Of a DNA stretch of 54,454 bases, positions 8,208 through 17,758 are shown in pieces. The DNA is from Micavibrio sp. (GTDB lineage Bacteria; Pseudomonadota; Alphaproteobacteria; Micavibrionales; Micavibrionaceae): assembly GCA_026989265.1 (NCBI GenBank), contig JALSJP010000024.1, positions 1 to 54,454 on the forward strand, in the 5' to 3' direction. Both the position numbers and the translations under genes were made by a program. The first letter of the stretch is position 1; every line of letters starts with the position of its first letter. The notes beneath the pieces are model-generated. The model was not told the DNA's origin. It saw only the letters and a list, made by a program, of their open reading frames with translations, and made no database searches.

Positions 8208-10139
8208 TCAAATATTCCTACGTAGTTTTATGAGCGTATATACTGTGGATGGATCGGCTAGGGTTGATGTATCGCCGATTGTATCTTCTTCATTTGCGGC
8301 GATTTTACGCAAAATCCTGCGCATAATCTTGCCTGATCTTGTTTTTGGCAGGTAGGGCGTAAATATTATAATGTCTGGCGTTGCTATTGCGCCGATGGTT
8401 TTGCGAACGTTTTGGATTATCTGTTCTTTGATCTCATTTTGGTCAATATTAGCTCCTTTTATTGGGGTTACATAGGCGAATATGCCCTGTCCTTTTATCT
8501 CGTGTGGGAAGCCGACAACTGCGCTTTCGGCAATATATTCATGCTCATTAATTGCGCTTTCTATTTCGGCTGTTCCCATGCGGTGACCTGATACATTAAG
8601 CACATCATCGGTGCGCCCCGTTATCCAGTAATCACCATCTGCATCGCGCCTTGCTCCGTCACCAGAGAAGTAATATCCTTTAAAATCTGCAAAATATACT
8701 TCTTCAAATCTTTTGGAATTATTATAAACTCCGCGCATTTGCCCTGGCCATGAATCTTTGAAACATAGCGTTCCTTCTGCTGCCCCCACTAACTCTTGAC
8801 CGTTTTTGCCCAATATAACGGGCTGTACTCCGAAAAATGGCTTGGCTGCGGAGCTTGGTTTTAAATCAAAGCTAACAAGCGGGGTTAGCATTATTCCACC
8901 AGTTTCGGTTTGCCACCATGTATCTATGATGGGGCAGCGGGCTTCTCCTATGACGTTGTAATACCACTCCCACGCTTCTTTGTTTATTGGCTCGCCAACA
9001 CTTCCTAGTACGCGCAGGGATTTACGGCTTGTACCTTGCACATATCCATCACCAGCAGCCAATAATGACCGAATAGCAGTTGGGGCGGTGTAGAAAATAT
9101 TGACCTGATGTTTGTCAATGACTTGCCATATGCGCGAGGCGTCGGGATAGTTTGGCACGCCCTCAAATATTAAGGATATTGCGCCATTAGCCAGCGGACC
9201 ATAGACAATATATGAATGACCAGTGATCCAGCCAACATCGGCGGTGCACCAATAGACCTCGCCCGCTTTGTAATCAAACACGCATTCATGAGTAAGGCTT
9301 GTATAGACCATATAGCCGCCAGTTGTATGCATTACGCCCTTTGGCGTTCCAGTAGAGCCAGAAGTATAGAGAATAAATAGAGGGTCTTCAGCGTTCATAG
9401 GTTCGCACTCACATTCGCTATCTTGAATGTCTACGATGTCATGCCACCAGACGTCATGCTTATCATTCCACGCGATATTCTCGCCTGTACGTCTTAAAAC
9501 AAGCACTGTATGTACGTTTAAACATCCTTTAACTGCTTCATCTGTATTGGCTTTTAGTGGGATTATTTTATCTCCGCGATATGCGCCGTCAGCGGTAATT
9601 ACTACATTTGATTGACAATCGATAATGCGGTTTTTAAGGCTTTCGGGGGAGAAGCCGCCAAATACTACGGAATGGATTGCTCCTATTCGCGCGCAGGCAA
9701 GCATAGCGTACACTGCTTCGGCTACCATTGGCATGTAAATAGTAACTCTATCGCCTTTTTTAACGCCGCGCTCTTTTAGGGCGTTGGCTAGTTTGCAGAC
9801 CTCTTCTTTTAGCTCTCCGTAACTGATTTTCCGCGATTCTTGAGGGTTGTTGCCTTCGAATATCAGCGCGGTGGAGGTTAGCTTTTCGGGTAAATGGCGG
9901 TCGATACAGTTATAGCAGGCGTTAAGAATTCCATCTTCGTACCATTTGATTGATACAGGGCTATTAAAGCTGCTGTTTTTGATTATTGTTGGATCTTTAA
10001 ACCAGTCCAAACGCTTTGCCATTTTGCCCCAAAATATATCGGGATTTTCTATGGATTCTTGATATAGCTCGCCATATTTTTGTTTAGATATACGCGCTCG
10101 TTTTAGGATTTCATTTGATGGTTTGTATATATCAGGCAT
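8208..10139 (-). CDS. acs: Acetyl-CoA synthetase (acetate--CoA ligase, AMP-forming)
   Basis: At 643 residues this has the full length of Acs. The AMP-binding P-loop '[11 protein letters not shown]' lies near residue 257, followed by 'WWQTETGG' and '[10 protein letters not shown]'. The C-terminal '[11 protein letters not shown]' near residue 600 holds the catalytic lysine that is acetylated by Pat-type enzymes in other bacteria. It activates acetate to acetyl-CoA via acetyl-AMP in the cytosol. It lies 20 nt downstream of gpsA on the same strand, in a probable tsaD-gpsA-acs(-nrdB) transcription unit. Confidence 0.97.
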   Translation of the reverse strand: MPDIYKPSNEILKRARISKQKYGELYQESIENPDIFWGKMAKRLDWFKDPTIIKNSSFNSPVSIKWYEDGILNACYNCIDRHLPEKLTSTALIFEGNNPQESRKISYGELKEEVCKLANALKERGVKKGDRVTIYMPMVAEAVYAMLACARIGAIHSVVFGGFSPESLKNRIIDCQSNVVITADGAYRGDKIIPLKANTDEAVKGCLNVHTVLVLRRTGENIAWNDKHDVWWHDIVDIQDSECECEPMNAEDPLFILYTSGSTGTPKGVMHTTGGYMVYTSLTHECVFDYKAGEVYWCTADVGWITGHSYIVYGPLANGAISLIFEGVPNYPDASRIWQVIDKHQVNIFYTAPTAIRSLLAAGDGYVQGTSRKSLRVLGSVGEPINKEAWEWYYNVIGEARCPIIDTWWQTETGGIMLTPLVSFDLKPSSAAKPFFGVQPVILGKNGQELVGAAEGTLCFKDSWPGQMRGVYNNSKRFEEVYFADFKGYYFSGDGARRDADGDYWITGRTDDVLNVSGHRMGTAEIESAINEHEYIAESAVVGFPHEIKGQGIFAYVTPIKGANIDQNEIKEQIIQNVRKTIGAIATPDIIIFTPYLPKTRSGKIMRRILRKIAANEEDTIGDTSTLADPSTVYTLIKLRRNI

Positions 10140-10159
10140 GTTGATATCTTTCGTTATAT

Positions 10160-11152
10160 TTATATATTCTCATATCCTAAAGGGCGGGTGAGCATTTCTT
10201 TTACTGCATCTTTTGGCGACAATCCTTCATTTAAGCATTTATTTACAGCCATATTTATTGGCATTTCCACGCGGTATTTATTGGCTAATTTTATAGCTGC
10301 TTTTGCTGTATGCACTCCTTCTGTTACGTTTTGGCGAGCGTTCATTATCTCTTTGAGCGTATTTCCTTGTCCTAGCTCATAACCAAGTGAAAAATTTCGG
10401 GATTTTTGAGAAGAGCAGGTAAGCATCATATCGCCAACCCCGCACAGCCCCAAAAATGTATCGGATCGTGCGCCCATAGCAACGCCAAGCCTTGCAATTT
10501 CGGCTAATCCCCTTGTGACCAAGCTAGCGCGCGCGCTTTCCCCCATATCCATGCCATGGGCTATTCCGCAGGCTATGGCTATGATATTTTTGAGCGCTCC
10601 TGCTAATTGCGCTCCTATTATATCGTTTGAAATATAGGGTCTAAAATTCGTGCTAGCAATTGCTTTTTGTAGGATTTTGGCGATTTCAGCATCGGTGCAG
10701 GCTAGAGTTGTTGCCGCTGGTTTTCCTATGGCTATTTCATGGGCGAAGTTAGGACCAGTTAGCACAGCTATCGGCGTTTTGGGCAGTATTTCCTTGGCTA
10801 TATCACTCATTAACATGCCAGTATTAAGCTCTATTCCTTTGGAGCATAAAACAAGCTTATGATTGTTGCGGATAAAGGGCAACATATCGCTTAGAACTTG
10901 GCGCATTGCTTGCGCGGGGGTAACTATCAGCAATATATCGCGCTGCATGGCTGTTTTAAGATCGCTGGTGGCGATTATGTGGCTGCTTAGCTCTATGCCT
11001 GCCAAATATTTTTCATTGACGCGCAGCGCGTTTATTTGCTCGGCAAGCTCGGGGCTTCGCGCCCATAAGCTCACATCCCCATGACTGGCTGCAACTTGCG
11101 CTAGTGCGCTGCCCCATGATCCTGCTCCAATAACGCTTATATTGCTGCTCAT
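10160..11152 (-). CDS. gpsA: Glycerol-3-phosphate dehydrogenase [NAD(P)+]
   Basis: This 330-residue enzyme has the N-terminal Rossmann motif GAGSWG at 9-14, the '[11 protein letters not shown]' segment, and the conserved '[14 protein letters not shown]' and '[14 protein letters not shown]' motifs of GpsA. It reduces dihydroxyacetone phosphate to sn-glycerol-3-phosphate for phospholipid synthesis. The start codon overlaps the stop of tsaD by 4 nt, which suggests translational coupling. Confidence 0.96.
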   Translation of the reverse strand: MSSNISVIGAGSWGSALAQVAASHGDVSLWARSPELAEQINALRVNEKYLAGIELSSHIIATSDLKTAMQRDILLIVTPAQAMRQVLSDMLPFIRNNHKLVLCSKGIELNTGMLMSDIAKEILPKTPIAVLTGPNFAHEIAIGKPAATTLACTDAEIAKILQKAIASTNFRPYISNDIIGAQLAGALKNIIAIACGIAHGMDMGESARASLVTRGLAEIARLGVAMGARSDTFLGLCGVGDMMLTCSSQKSRNFSLGYELGQGNTLKEIMNARQNVTEGVHTAKAAIKLANKYRVEMPINMAVNKCLNEGLSPKDAVKEMLTRPLGYENI

Positions 11153-12228
11153 GCTTTGTTGCCTTTCTTGCTGTTACCATGTATCGGGGCGGCGTTTGGG
11201 TCAAGCGCCCATCGCGGGCGTGCCTTAAAATCAAGGGGATCATTTTGCCCACGTTTTAGCCGTTCGATCCCTGCCCAAGCTATCATTGCGCCATTATCGC
11301 CGCTTAAATTAAGGGGCGGGGTGCATAGCTTCATGTTGTATTTTGAGGTTAGTTCTTCGAGTTTTGCCTTGATGGTTTGGTTGGCGGACACCCCTCCACA
11401 TACAACAAGAGTATTACCATTATATTCTGCTAAGAACCGCTGGATAGCGTTTTCGCATCTATCGGCTAAAATATCAGCCATTTTATTTTGCAGGGCGTAT
11501 GATAAATCTGCAATGTCTTTTTGCTCTAAATCACCAGTGGGGAGCTTATCAATATGGGTGCGCACAGCAGTTTTTAGTCCAGAGAATGAAAAATTACAGT
11601 CCTTGCGCCCTTTTAGTGGGCTTGGAAGCGGGAAACGCTTTATTGCTGCTGCTGTGTTATTGCAGGTTTTGGCTATTTTTTCGATGCTTACGCCGCCCGC
11701 ATATGGCATCCCCATAAGCTTGGCTGATTTATCAAAGCACTCGCCTGCCGCGTCATCAAGGGTTGTTCCCCATCTTTTATAGATCCCTATATCTTCAGCT
11801 ACAAGAATTTGGCTGTGACCACCTGACACCAGCAAAATCAGATAAGGGAATTCGATGTTATCTGTAAGGCGAGCGGTTAGTGCGTGGGCTTCAAGGTGAT
11901 TTATTCCGATAAATGGGATGTTTTTTGCGGCGGCGATTGCTTTTGCGCTCATCATGCCGATCATAACGCCGCCAATAAGCCCTGGCCCGCAGGTCGCCGC
12001 TACGCCGTCAAGCTCATCAAAGTTAATATCAGCATCACTTAGTGCGGCTTTTATGACTTTATCTATATGCTGCAAATGTTCGCGCGCGGCGATCTCGGGG
12101 ACAACCCCGCCATAGACTGCATGTGTTTCCAATTGACTTAGCACGACATTAGAGAGTATTTCTCTATTATCGGTAACAATTGCAGCGGCTGTTTCGTCAC
12201 AGCTAGTTTCAATGCCAAGAACGTTCAT
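11149..12228 (-). CDS. tsaD: tRNA N6-adenosine threonylcarbamoyltransferase
   Basis: This 359-residue protein begins with the typical 'MNVLGIETSCDETA' and carries the metal-binding HLEAH at 111-115, 'VSGGHSQ' near 134 and a late 'SGDNGAMIAWAG' motif. TsaD transfers the threonylcarbamoyl group to A37 of ANN-decoding tRNAs, working with TsaB and TsaE, which are not seen here. It is divergent from hemC with only 24 nt between the two start codons, so promoters for one or both genes must overlap coding sequence. Confidence 0.97.
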   Translation of the reverse strand: MNVLGIETSCDETAAAIVTDNREILSNVVLSQLETHAVYGGVVPEIAAREHLQHIDKVIKAALSDADINFDELDGVAATCGPGLIGGVMIGMMSAKAIAAAKNIPFIGINHLEAHALTARLTDNIEFPYLILLVSGGHSQILVAEDIGIYKRWGTTLDDAAGECFDKSAKLMGMPYAGGVSIEKIAKTCNNTAAAIKRFPLPSPLKGRKDCNFSFSGLKTAVRTHIDKLPTGDLEQKDIADLSYALQNKMADILADRCENAIQRFLAEYNGNTLVVCGGVSANQTIKAKLEELTSKYNMKLCTPPLNLSGDNGAMIAWAGIERLKRGQNDPLDFKARPRWALDPNAAPIHGNSKKGNKA

Positions 12229-12252
12229 AATTAAGGAATAGAGCTATAAAAG

Positions 12253-13200
12253 ATGAGTGTCAAACATGAAAAAATTATTATAGGAACGCGTGGATCGCCT
12301 TTGGCGTTGGTACAGGCCAATATGGTTAAAGATGGAATAGCTAAAATCAGCCAATATATTGATGTTAGCTTGCGGATTATAAAGACTTCGGGGGATTGGA
12401 AGCCTGAAGATGGAGAGGTTCGGCTTGAAACTCTTGAAGGTGGTAAGGCACAATTTGCTACCGAGATTGAAGATGCTCTTTTAAGCGGTGAAATTGATAT
12501 AGCTGTTCACTCCATGAAGGATATGGATAGTATATTGCCCGATGGTTTATCTATCCCATTTATGTTGCCGCGTGAAGATGCTAGAGATGCCTTTTTGTCT
12601 GATGTTAGCCAAAATATTGGTGATTTGCCAAAGGGTTCGGTGGTTGGCACTTCTAGCGTGCGCCGTCAGGCTTTTTTGCTTAATAAACGCCCTGATTTAA
12701 AGATTGCTGTATTTCGCGGTAATGTGCAAACACGAATTGATAAGCTTCGCGCTGGTCAGGTGGATGCAACTTTTTTGGCTTGCGCGGGTTTAAATCGGCT
12801 TGGCTTATCGCATGAAATTACTTCTATTGTTGAAGTTGAGGAGATGCTGCCTGCCGCCGCACAAGGCGCGGTTGGCATTGAAATTCGCAGTGAAGATATG
12901 GATAGATTATCTTTTTTAAGCCAATTATCTTGCAAAAAAACATATATATGCGTAAGCGCGGAGCGCGGAGTTCTTCGCGCTCTTGGTGGTTCGTGCCATA
13001 CTCCTATTGGCGCGTATGCTGTTCTTAATGGGACGCAAATGCATATTCGGGCGCAGGCAGCATCTTTGGATGGTGAGCATATATGGTTTGAGGATGAGTA
13101 TAGGGAAGTTTCTTCACATGAAGAAGCCGCTGCTTTTGGCGCAGAGATTGGCAAGCGTTTAAAATCAGTCGTTCCCGCTAGTATTTTTGAGCTAATATGA
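12253..13200 (+). CDS. hemC: Porphobilinogen deaminase (hydroxymethylbilane synthase)
   Basis: This 315-residue protein has the 'GTRGSPLALVQA' N-terminus, 'HSMKDMD' near 86 with the catalytic Asp, and the Arg-rich 'TSSVRRQ' and 'FRGNVQTRIDK' segments. Cys248 in 'GGSCHTP' holds the dipyrromethane cofactor. It polymerises four porphobilinogen molecules into hydroxymethylbilane for heme synthesis. It is first in a tight four-gene run; its TGA overlaps the ATG of hemD by 4 nt. Confidence 0.97.
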   Translation: MSVKHEKIIIGTRGSPLALVQANMVKDGIAKISQYIDVSLRIIKTSGDWKPEDGEVRLETLEGGKAQFATEIEDALLSGEIDIAVHSMKDMDSILPDGLSIPFMLPREDARDAFLSDVSQNIGDLPKGSVVGTSSVRRQAFLLNKRPDLKIAVFRGNVQTRIDKLRAGQVDATFLACAGLNRLGLSHEITSIVEVEEMLPAAAQGAVGIEIRSEDMDRLSFLSQLSCKKTYICVSAERGVLRALGGSCHTPIGAYAVLNGTQMHIRAQAASLDGEHIWFEDEYREVSSHEEAAAFGAEIGKRLKSVVPASIFELI

Positions 13201-13844
13201 AAAAAACCCTTATCACTCGCCCAAAAGATCAAGGATTGTTATTTGCGCAGCAAGTGGGCGGCGGCGTGGATGGATTTTTGTTTGAGCCATTAATTGAGAT
13301 AAATCACCTTAATATAGCTTTGCCAGATTTTGATATTTATGATGGAATTATTACAACGAGCAGACATGCCAAAGATATTGTGCCTAAGGGCGTTCATTGC
13401 TATAGCGTTGGTGATTATGCACCAACAGCTAGTGATTTGGCAGATAAAATTATCAGTGATAATCAAAATAAAAAACTTTTATATATAAGAGGTAAAGATA
13501 TTGCTTTTGATATGCGTCGCGCGTTAAAAAACCATCAAATAGATGAGCTTATAAGTTATGAGGCTGTGGCTAGCGCAAGTTTAAGCGCCGAAGCTATTGA
13601 TGCATTTAAAAATCATGAAATTGGCGAGGTAGTTTTCTTTTCCAAAAGGACGGCTGAAATTTTTGTAAAGCTTGCAATTAAGCATGGTATTTTGGATAAT
13701 ATAGGAAATGCTAAAGCCTTGTGCATCAGTGATAGCGTGGTAGAGTGCTTACATTCTATTTTCGAGGGGGATAATATCGAAGTTTCATATTATCCTGACG
13801 TATGCGCGATGGCGCGAATGGTAAATAATATAAGAGGTAGTTAA
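13197..13844 (+). CDS. hemD: Uroporphyrinogen-III synthase
   Basis: The 215-residue protein follows hemC with a 4-nt overlap. It has the 'LITRPKDQG' N-terminus, a central 'LYIRGKDIAFDM' strand and a late 'VVFFSKRTAEIF' segment usual for HemD, a fold whose sequence is poorly conserved. It cyclises hydroxymethylbilane with D-ring inversion. It is somewhat shorter than typical (about 240 residues). Position between hemC and the Mic60/hemY genes strongly supports the call. Confidence 0.88.
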   Translation: MKKTLITRPKDQGLLFAQQVGGGVDGFLFEPLIEINHLNIALPDFDIYDGIITTSRHAKDIVPKGVHCYSVGDYAPTASDLADKIISDNQNKKLLYIRGKDIAFDMRRALKNHQIDELISYEAVASASLSAEAIDAFKNHEIGEVVFFSKRTAEIFVKLAIKHGILDNIGNAKALCISDSVVECLHSIFEGDNIEVSYYPDVCAMARMVNNIRGS

Positions 13845-13847
13845 ATA

Positions 13848-15452
13848 ATGAGTAAATCCGCTAAGCCGTCAATTGAAAATGCGGCGCAAATTATAGAAGC
13901 ATTTGGTGGCATAAGACCAATGTCTAATAAAATTAACATTGCCGTTACCACTATTCAGGGTTGGAAAAAACGCGGCGCTATACCGTTTGCTCGTAAGGGC
14001 GTGATATTAAAGGCTGCTAAGGAACATAATGTTGATTTATCTGAATTTTTTGATGATGCGCCTTTAATTGTTGCTGAATCCTCTGGCGAAGTTTTAGAAT
14101 CTAAAAACACAATAGAAAATGACACAATAGAAAATGACACAATAGAAAATGACACAATAGAAAATGACAATATTGTTGAAATACCAGTTTATAAGCCTGA
14201 TAAAACGGATGAATTTGCTCCTAAGGTTGAGCGTAAGGTTGCGTCCAAAATTGAGCCTAGAAAAGAAGCTTTAGAGCATAAGAATTTCACTGAAATAGCC
14301 ATGACTACGGAGCGCAAAACCATGGCAAAAAGCGCGATTATTGCGGTGGTTGCCGTTTTTGTGATAATTGCCGCGGCTATATCTATGATGTGGCCTAGCC
14401 TTAAAGATATTGGTGAGCGCGGAAGCCGCCTCGCCTCGCTTGAAAATGAAATACATGACATGAAAAAGGCGCAATCATCATTTAAAGGTTTTGTGCCTGA
14501 AAACTGGTCAAAACAGCTATCTGATTTGAAAAATCAGGTATCGCAAGCTAAGGACGCTGTGGGCAGCACGGTTAATAGTGTTAAAAATCTATCAAAAGAC
14601 CTGACCCAAGCAAATGGCTTGGAAAGCCGCGTTGTCAAACTTCAATCTTATGTTTCTGAAATATCAAATAGCAGTGGCATGTATTCCTTGTTATCGCGTT
14701 TTCAAAATATGGAGGGCAGTAAAGGCGGTGAAAACATGCTTGATAATGCTGTGCTTAATATATCCGCAATTATGGCAGGAGCAGAAGGCAAGGATGATTC
14801 CTATATTAATAATGCCTTGAATTTGGCAAGATCACAAAATGCATCTATGCAGCAAACTCTTGGTGATGTTCCGCAAAGTGAGCTTAAGGCTGCGGCTATG
14901 TTGCTTGCATTGACGCAAGTTCGTTCTGCTCTTAATCGAAATGACGAAGCATTTGATAATGATCTTGCCTTATTAATGAATATGGTTGGTGATGATAATG
15001 CCGAGCTTAAAAGCTCGCTTGAGAAACTATCACCGCATGCAAAAACTGGTTTGCTTTCAACAAGTGGATTGCAAAAAGAGTTTAGAACTGTTGCTGGTGA
15101 AGTTGTTGCGGCTTCTTTAAGTGGGGAGGATGTGTCTTTTTCTGAAAAGGCTACGGCGCGCATGAATGACATATTGAAGCTTGAAAAAGATGGGGAGCTT
15201 TTAACTGGTACGCAAACACAAGTAAAAGTTAAAAAAGCTGATAAAATGATGAAAAATGGCAATTTAGCGGGTGCGCTTACTTACCTAAAGAAAAGCCTTA
15301 ATGCCAAAGAGCTAAAACCGCTTAGACCATGGCTTTATCAAGCGGAAGCTGTGCTTGAATCTGCTAAAATCAAAAAGGCACTTGAGCAGGCGATTGAGCT
15401 TAATGTAGGTAGCGGCTATCTTGGCGGATCTCAACTTTTAAATGATGAATAA
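13848..15452 (+). CDS. Mic60/mitofilin-like inner-membrane protein with N-terminal HTH-like domain
   Basis: This is a 534-residue protein. Residues about 10-66 look like a Cro/YdaS-type helix-turn-helix ('VTTIQGWKKRGAIPFARKG' forms the turn and recognition region). Residues 88-107 are four TIEND repeats in an acidic linker. One transmembrane helix lies at about 162-182, then a coiled coil (about 185-270). The C-terminal half has the mitofilin pattern ('LLALTQVRSALNRNDEAF', 'HAKTGLLSTSGLQKEF', 'GNLAGALTYL', 'RPWLYQAE'). Family knowledge: alphaproteobacterial Mic60 lies next to hem genes and shapes the inner membrane. Predicted topology: HTH in cytosol, coiled coil and mitofilin domain in periplasm. 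Gap to hemD is 3 nt and to hemY 19 nt. The DNA-binding role is inference. Confidence 0.8.
   Translation: MSKSAKPSIENAAQIIEAFGGIRPMSNKINIAVTTIQGWKKRGAIPFARKGVILKAAKEHNVDLSEFFDDAPLIVAESSGEVLESKNTIENDTIENDTIENDTIENDNIVEIPVYKPDKTDEFAPKVERKVASKIEPRKEALEHKNFTEIAMTTERKTMAKSAIIAVVAVFVIIAAAISMMWPSLKDIGERGSRLASLENEIHDMKKAQSSFKGFVPENWSKQLSDLKNQVSQAKDAVGSTVNSVKNLSKDLTQANGLESRVVKLQSYVSEISNSSGMYSLLSRFQNMEGSKGGENMLDNAVLNISAIMAGAEGKDDSYINNALNLARSQNASMQQTLGDVPQSELKAAAMLLALTQVRSALNRNDEAFDNDLALLMNMVGDDNAELKSSLEKLSPHAKTGLLSTSGLQKEFRTVAGEVVAASLSGEDVSFSEKATARMNDILKLEKDGELLTGTQTQVKVKKADKMMKNGNLAGALTYLKKSLNAKELKPLRPWLYQAEAVLESAKIKKALEQAIELNVGSGYLGGSQLLNDE
14109..14168 (+). repeat. Four perfect 15-bp tandem repeats (TIEND x4)
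   Basis: The unit acaatagaaaatgac occurs four times without a mismatch inside the Mic60-like gene, in the linker between the HTH-like domain and the membrane helix. Each unit encodes TIEND. A fifth, degenerate 'DNIVE' follows. Copy-number change would keep frame and only alter linker length. Confidence 0.97.
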
Positions 15453-15471
15453 ACAAAGGTAGCGCCACGTT

Positions 15472-16836
15472 ATGATTAGCTCTTTATGGACATTGGTTAA
15501 AATTGGTTTCGTTGTTGCCTTTGTCATGTGGGTGGCAGAGCGCCCAGGCACTATTACAATTGATTGGCTTGAATATAAAGCGACATTTCATGTTGGGCTA
15601 TTTATTATCTTTATGCTGCTTGTTGTCGTTCTTGGCATTATTATTTTTTCCCTTATTAAGGCTGCTCTTGATTTACCTCAAAATATAGAGCGTTACCGCG
15701 ATATTACAGCGAAAGATAAGGGGATTAAGGCTCTTTCTATTGGCTTAACTGCCGTTGCTGCGGGTGATTCTAAATCGGCTGCTTATCAATCTGCAAGAGT
15801 GCGTAAATTTCTTAAAAATGATAATGCGATGTCACTATTATTAGAGGCACAATCCGCGCGGCTAGAAGGTCGTGAAATGGACGCGGCGCGCGCCTTTACG
15901 GAGCTTTTGGAGGATAAAAATGCCGAGTTTTTGGGCGTTCGTGGATTATTGCAATCCGCGCTTGATTGCGGTGATAATGAGGGGGCGTTAGAGCTTTGCC
16001 ATCGCGCGTTATCAATTCATCCAAAGCAATTATGGCTTTTGCAAATAACTTATGAGCTTGAAATTAAGGAAAATAATTGGGACGCTGCGCGTAAAATATT
16101 ATACCGCTTGGAAAAATCCAAAGCCATTACTGCGGAAAAAGCTAATAGTGATAGGGTTGCTATGCTTTTAGCGCAGGCGGATTTGGCGAAAGATTTAGGC
16201 AATGAAGAGCTTATGTATCGCTGCCTAACTAAAGCCTATAAAATGGATAAGCATTTCATTCCCACTATATTGCGTCTTGGCGATATATATTTGGCGCGAG
16301 GTAAGCGCAGGGCGGTTGTTTCTATGGTGGAGCAAGCTTGGAAAGCTAATACTCATACTGGTTTGGTGGATTTATGGGGGCAATCTGCACCGCCTGCGCG
16401 CGATAATGATCCTATGGCATATGTGCGCTGGTTCGAAAGGCTTGCCGATATTGTCCCTGAAAGCGTAGAAGGATTGCAGGCATTGGCTAATGTGCTTATT
16501 TCTGAAGGGCTTTGGGGTGAGGCTAGGAAAAAGTTAGAGCAGGCTGAAAATATAAGACCGAATGTTAATCTTTATAAAATATGGGCGCGTTTGGAAGAGC
16601 GCGCAACGCATGATGATAAAGCCGTTCGCATATGGCTGGAAAAAGCGGCTGATGCGCCGCGTGAGCGCGTTTGGATTTGCTCTGAAACTGGTCGTATTTA
16701 TGAGCAATGGATGGCTATTTCGGATCAAGGGTTGTTTAACACAATCATATGGGATTTTCCGCAAGGTCGGGCTGTTAAATCTAATTTTATTGGAAATGTT
16801 CAAAAATCTATTCCAGCATTGTTGATGGCTTCGTAA
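15472..16836 (+). CDS. hemY: HemY-like TPR membrane protein
   Basis: This 454-residue protein has two N-terminal transmembrane segments (about 5-22 and 38-62) flanking 'VAERPGTITIDWLEYKATFHVG', the hallmark of the HemY N-terminal domain. A cytosolic or periplasmic set of TPR-like helical repeats follows. Despite the name it is not the oxygen-dependent protoporphyrinogen oxidase; proteobacterial HemY of this type is linked to heme synthesis by gene position. It closes the hemC-hemD-Mic60-hemY run. Confidence 0.88.
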   Translation: MISSLWTLVKIGFVVAFVMWVAERPGTITIDWLEYKATFHVGLFIIFMLLVVVLGIIIFSLIKAALDLPQNIERYRDITAKDKGIKALSIGLTAVAAGDSKSAAYQSARVRKFLKNDNAMSLLLEAQSARLEGREMDAARAFTELLEDKNAEFLGVRGLLQSALDCGDNEGALELCHRALSIHPKQLWLLQITYELEIKENNWDAARKILYRLEKSKAITAEKANSDRVAMLLAQADLAKDLGNEELMYRCLTKAYKMDKHFIPTILRLGDIYLARGKRRAVVSMVEQAWKANTHTGLVDLWGQSAPPARDNDPMAYVRWFERLADIVPESVEGLQALANVLISEGLWGEARKKLEQAENIRPNVNLYKIWARLEERATHDDKAVRIWLEKAADAPRERVWICSETGRIYEQWMAISDQGLFNTIIWDFPQGRAVKSNFIGNVQKSIPALLMAS

Positions 16837-16861
16837 ACATTGAGTTTATGGGCGGTCGATG

Positions 16862-17704
16862 TTAGAATCTAAATATCCCCTTTTTCCAAAGATTAAATAT
16901 AACAGCCCCGCTAAGGAATCCTCCAATATGTGATTGCCATGAGGTGTCGCTGCTCATTAACCCTAGAGCAATAATAATGGTTGACCATAGTAATATAAAG
17001 GGCAGCGCCCCGCGCTTTTGCATTTCTGCGCCCATTAATCCGCGTTCTATCATAATCATGAAGGTAACGGCGAATAGCCCGCTTATTGCTCCTGATGCGC
17101 CAATTACAGGCACGGTAGAGCCGAAATCAAGCAATAGATATGCTAGATTTCCAGCTATTCCGCATAATATGAAGAAAATAGCGATGCGCTTTGCCCCGAA
17201 TTCTCGTTCGAAAAACACGCCCATAGCAAGCATCATCGCCATGTTGAACCCTAAATGCATCCAACTGCTATGTATTATTAGCGTTGTAAAGGGGGCTATT
17301 AATGCGCTCCAGCTCCATTCAACGCCGCCGCTATACATGGCGGGGACAAACCCAAAATAATAAATTATCGATATTTTATCGGCAGGATCAATAGCAAATG
17401 ACATTATTAGATGCACGATAAGGAAAGTTGCCATTGTCCAGCGTGTGAATGGGGGGATTTTATCCCAGTTTATAAATGGCACTTTACCGCCGCTTGCACC
17501 ATTTCTTGCTGCGTTGCTATGCTCTTTAGTTTTGGCATAGCGGTATTCTGCTCTATATTTGGTTTCTAGTGCATGCCTAGTATTACGCGCTTTTTTATCT
17601 TCCTTATCCGCATGTTTTTTTGCTTTTTTTAAAGATTTACGCTTATCCATTTTAGGGAAATGGATGATTTTTTTATCGTCATTTTGGTTATTTTTATCAC
17701 TCAC
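16862..17704 (-). CDS. Rhomboid-family intramembrane serine protease
   Basis: This is a 280-residue protein with a GTG start preceded by AAGGAG. It has a Lys-rich cytosolic N-terminal tail (about 80 residues) and then six or so membrane segments. The catalytic serine is S204 in GASG, the catalytic histidine H259 in 'SHIGGF', and the HxxxN motif is H150-x-x-x-N154. It cleaves substrates within the membrane; the substrate is unknown. The unknown 223-residue gene lies 54 nt upstream on the same strand. It converges on hemY with a 25-nt gap. Confidence 0.93.
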   Translation of the reverse strand: MSDKNNQNDDKKIIHFPKMDKRKSLKKAKKHADKEDKKARNTRHALETKYRAEYRYAKTKEHSNAARNGASGGKVPFINWDKIPPFTRWTMATFLIVHLIMSFAIDPADKISIIYYFGFVPAMYSGGVEWSWSALIAPFTTLIIHSSWMHLGFNMAMMLAMGVFFEREFGAKRIAIFFILCGIAGNLAYLLLDFGSTVPVIGASGAISGLFAVTFMIMIERGLMGAEMQKRGALPFILLWSTIIIALGLMSSDTSWQSHIGGFLSGAVIFNLWKKGIFRF

Positions 17705-17758
17705 TATTATGCACTCCTTTCATTATTATTAAAGCGGAGTGCATGTAGGGTCAAGAAT

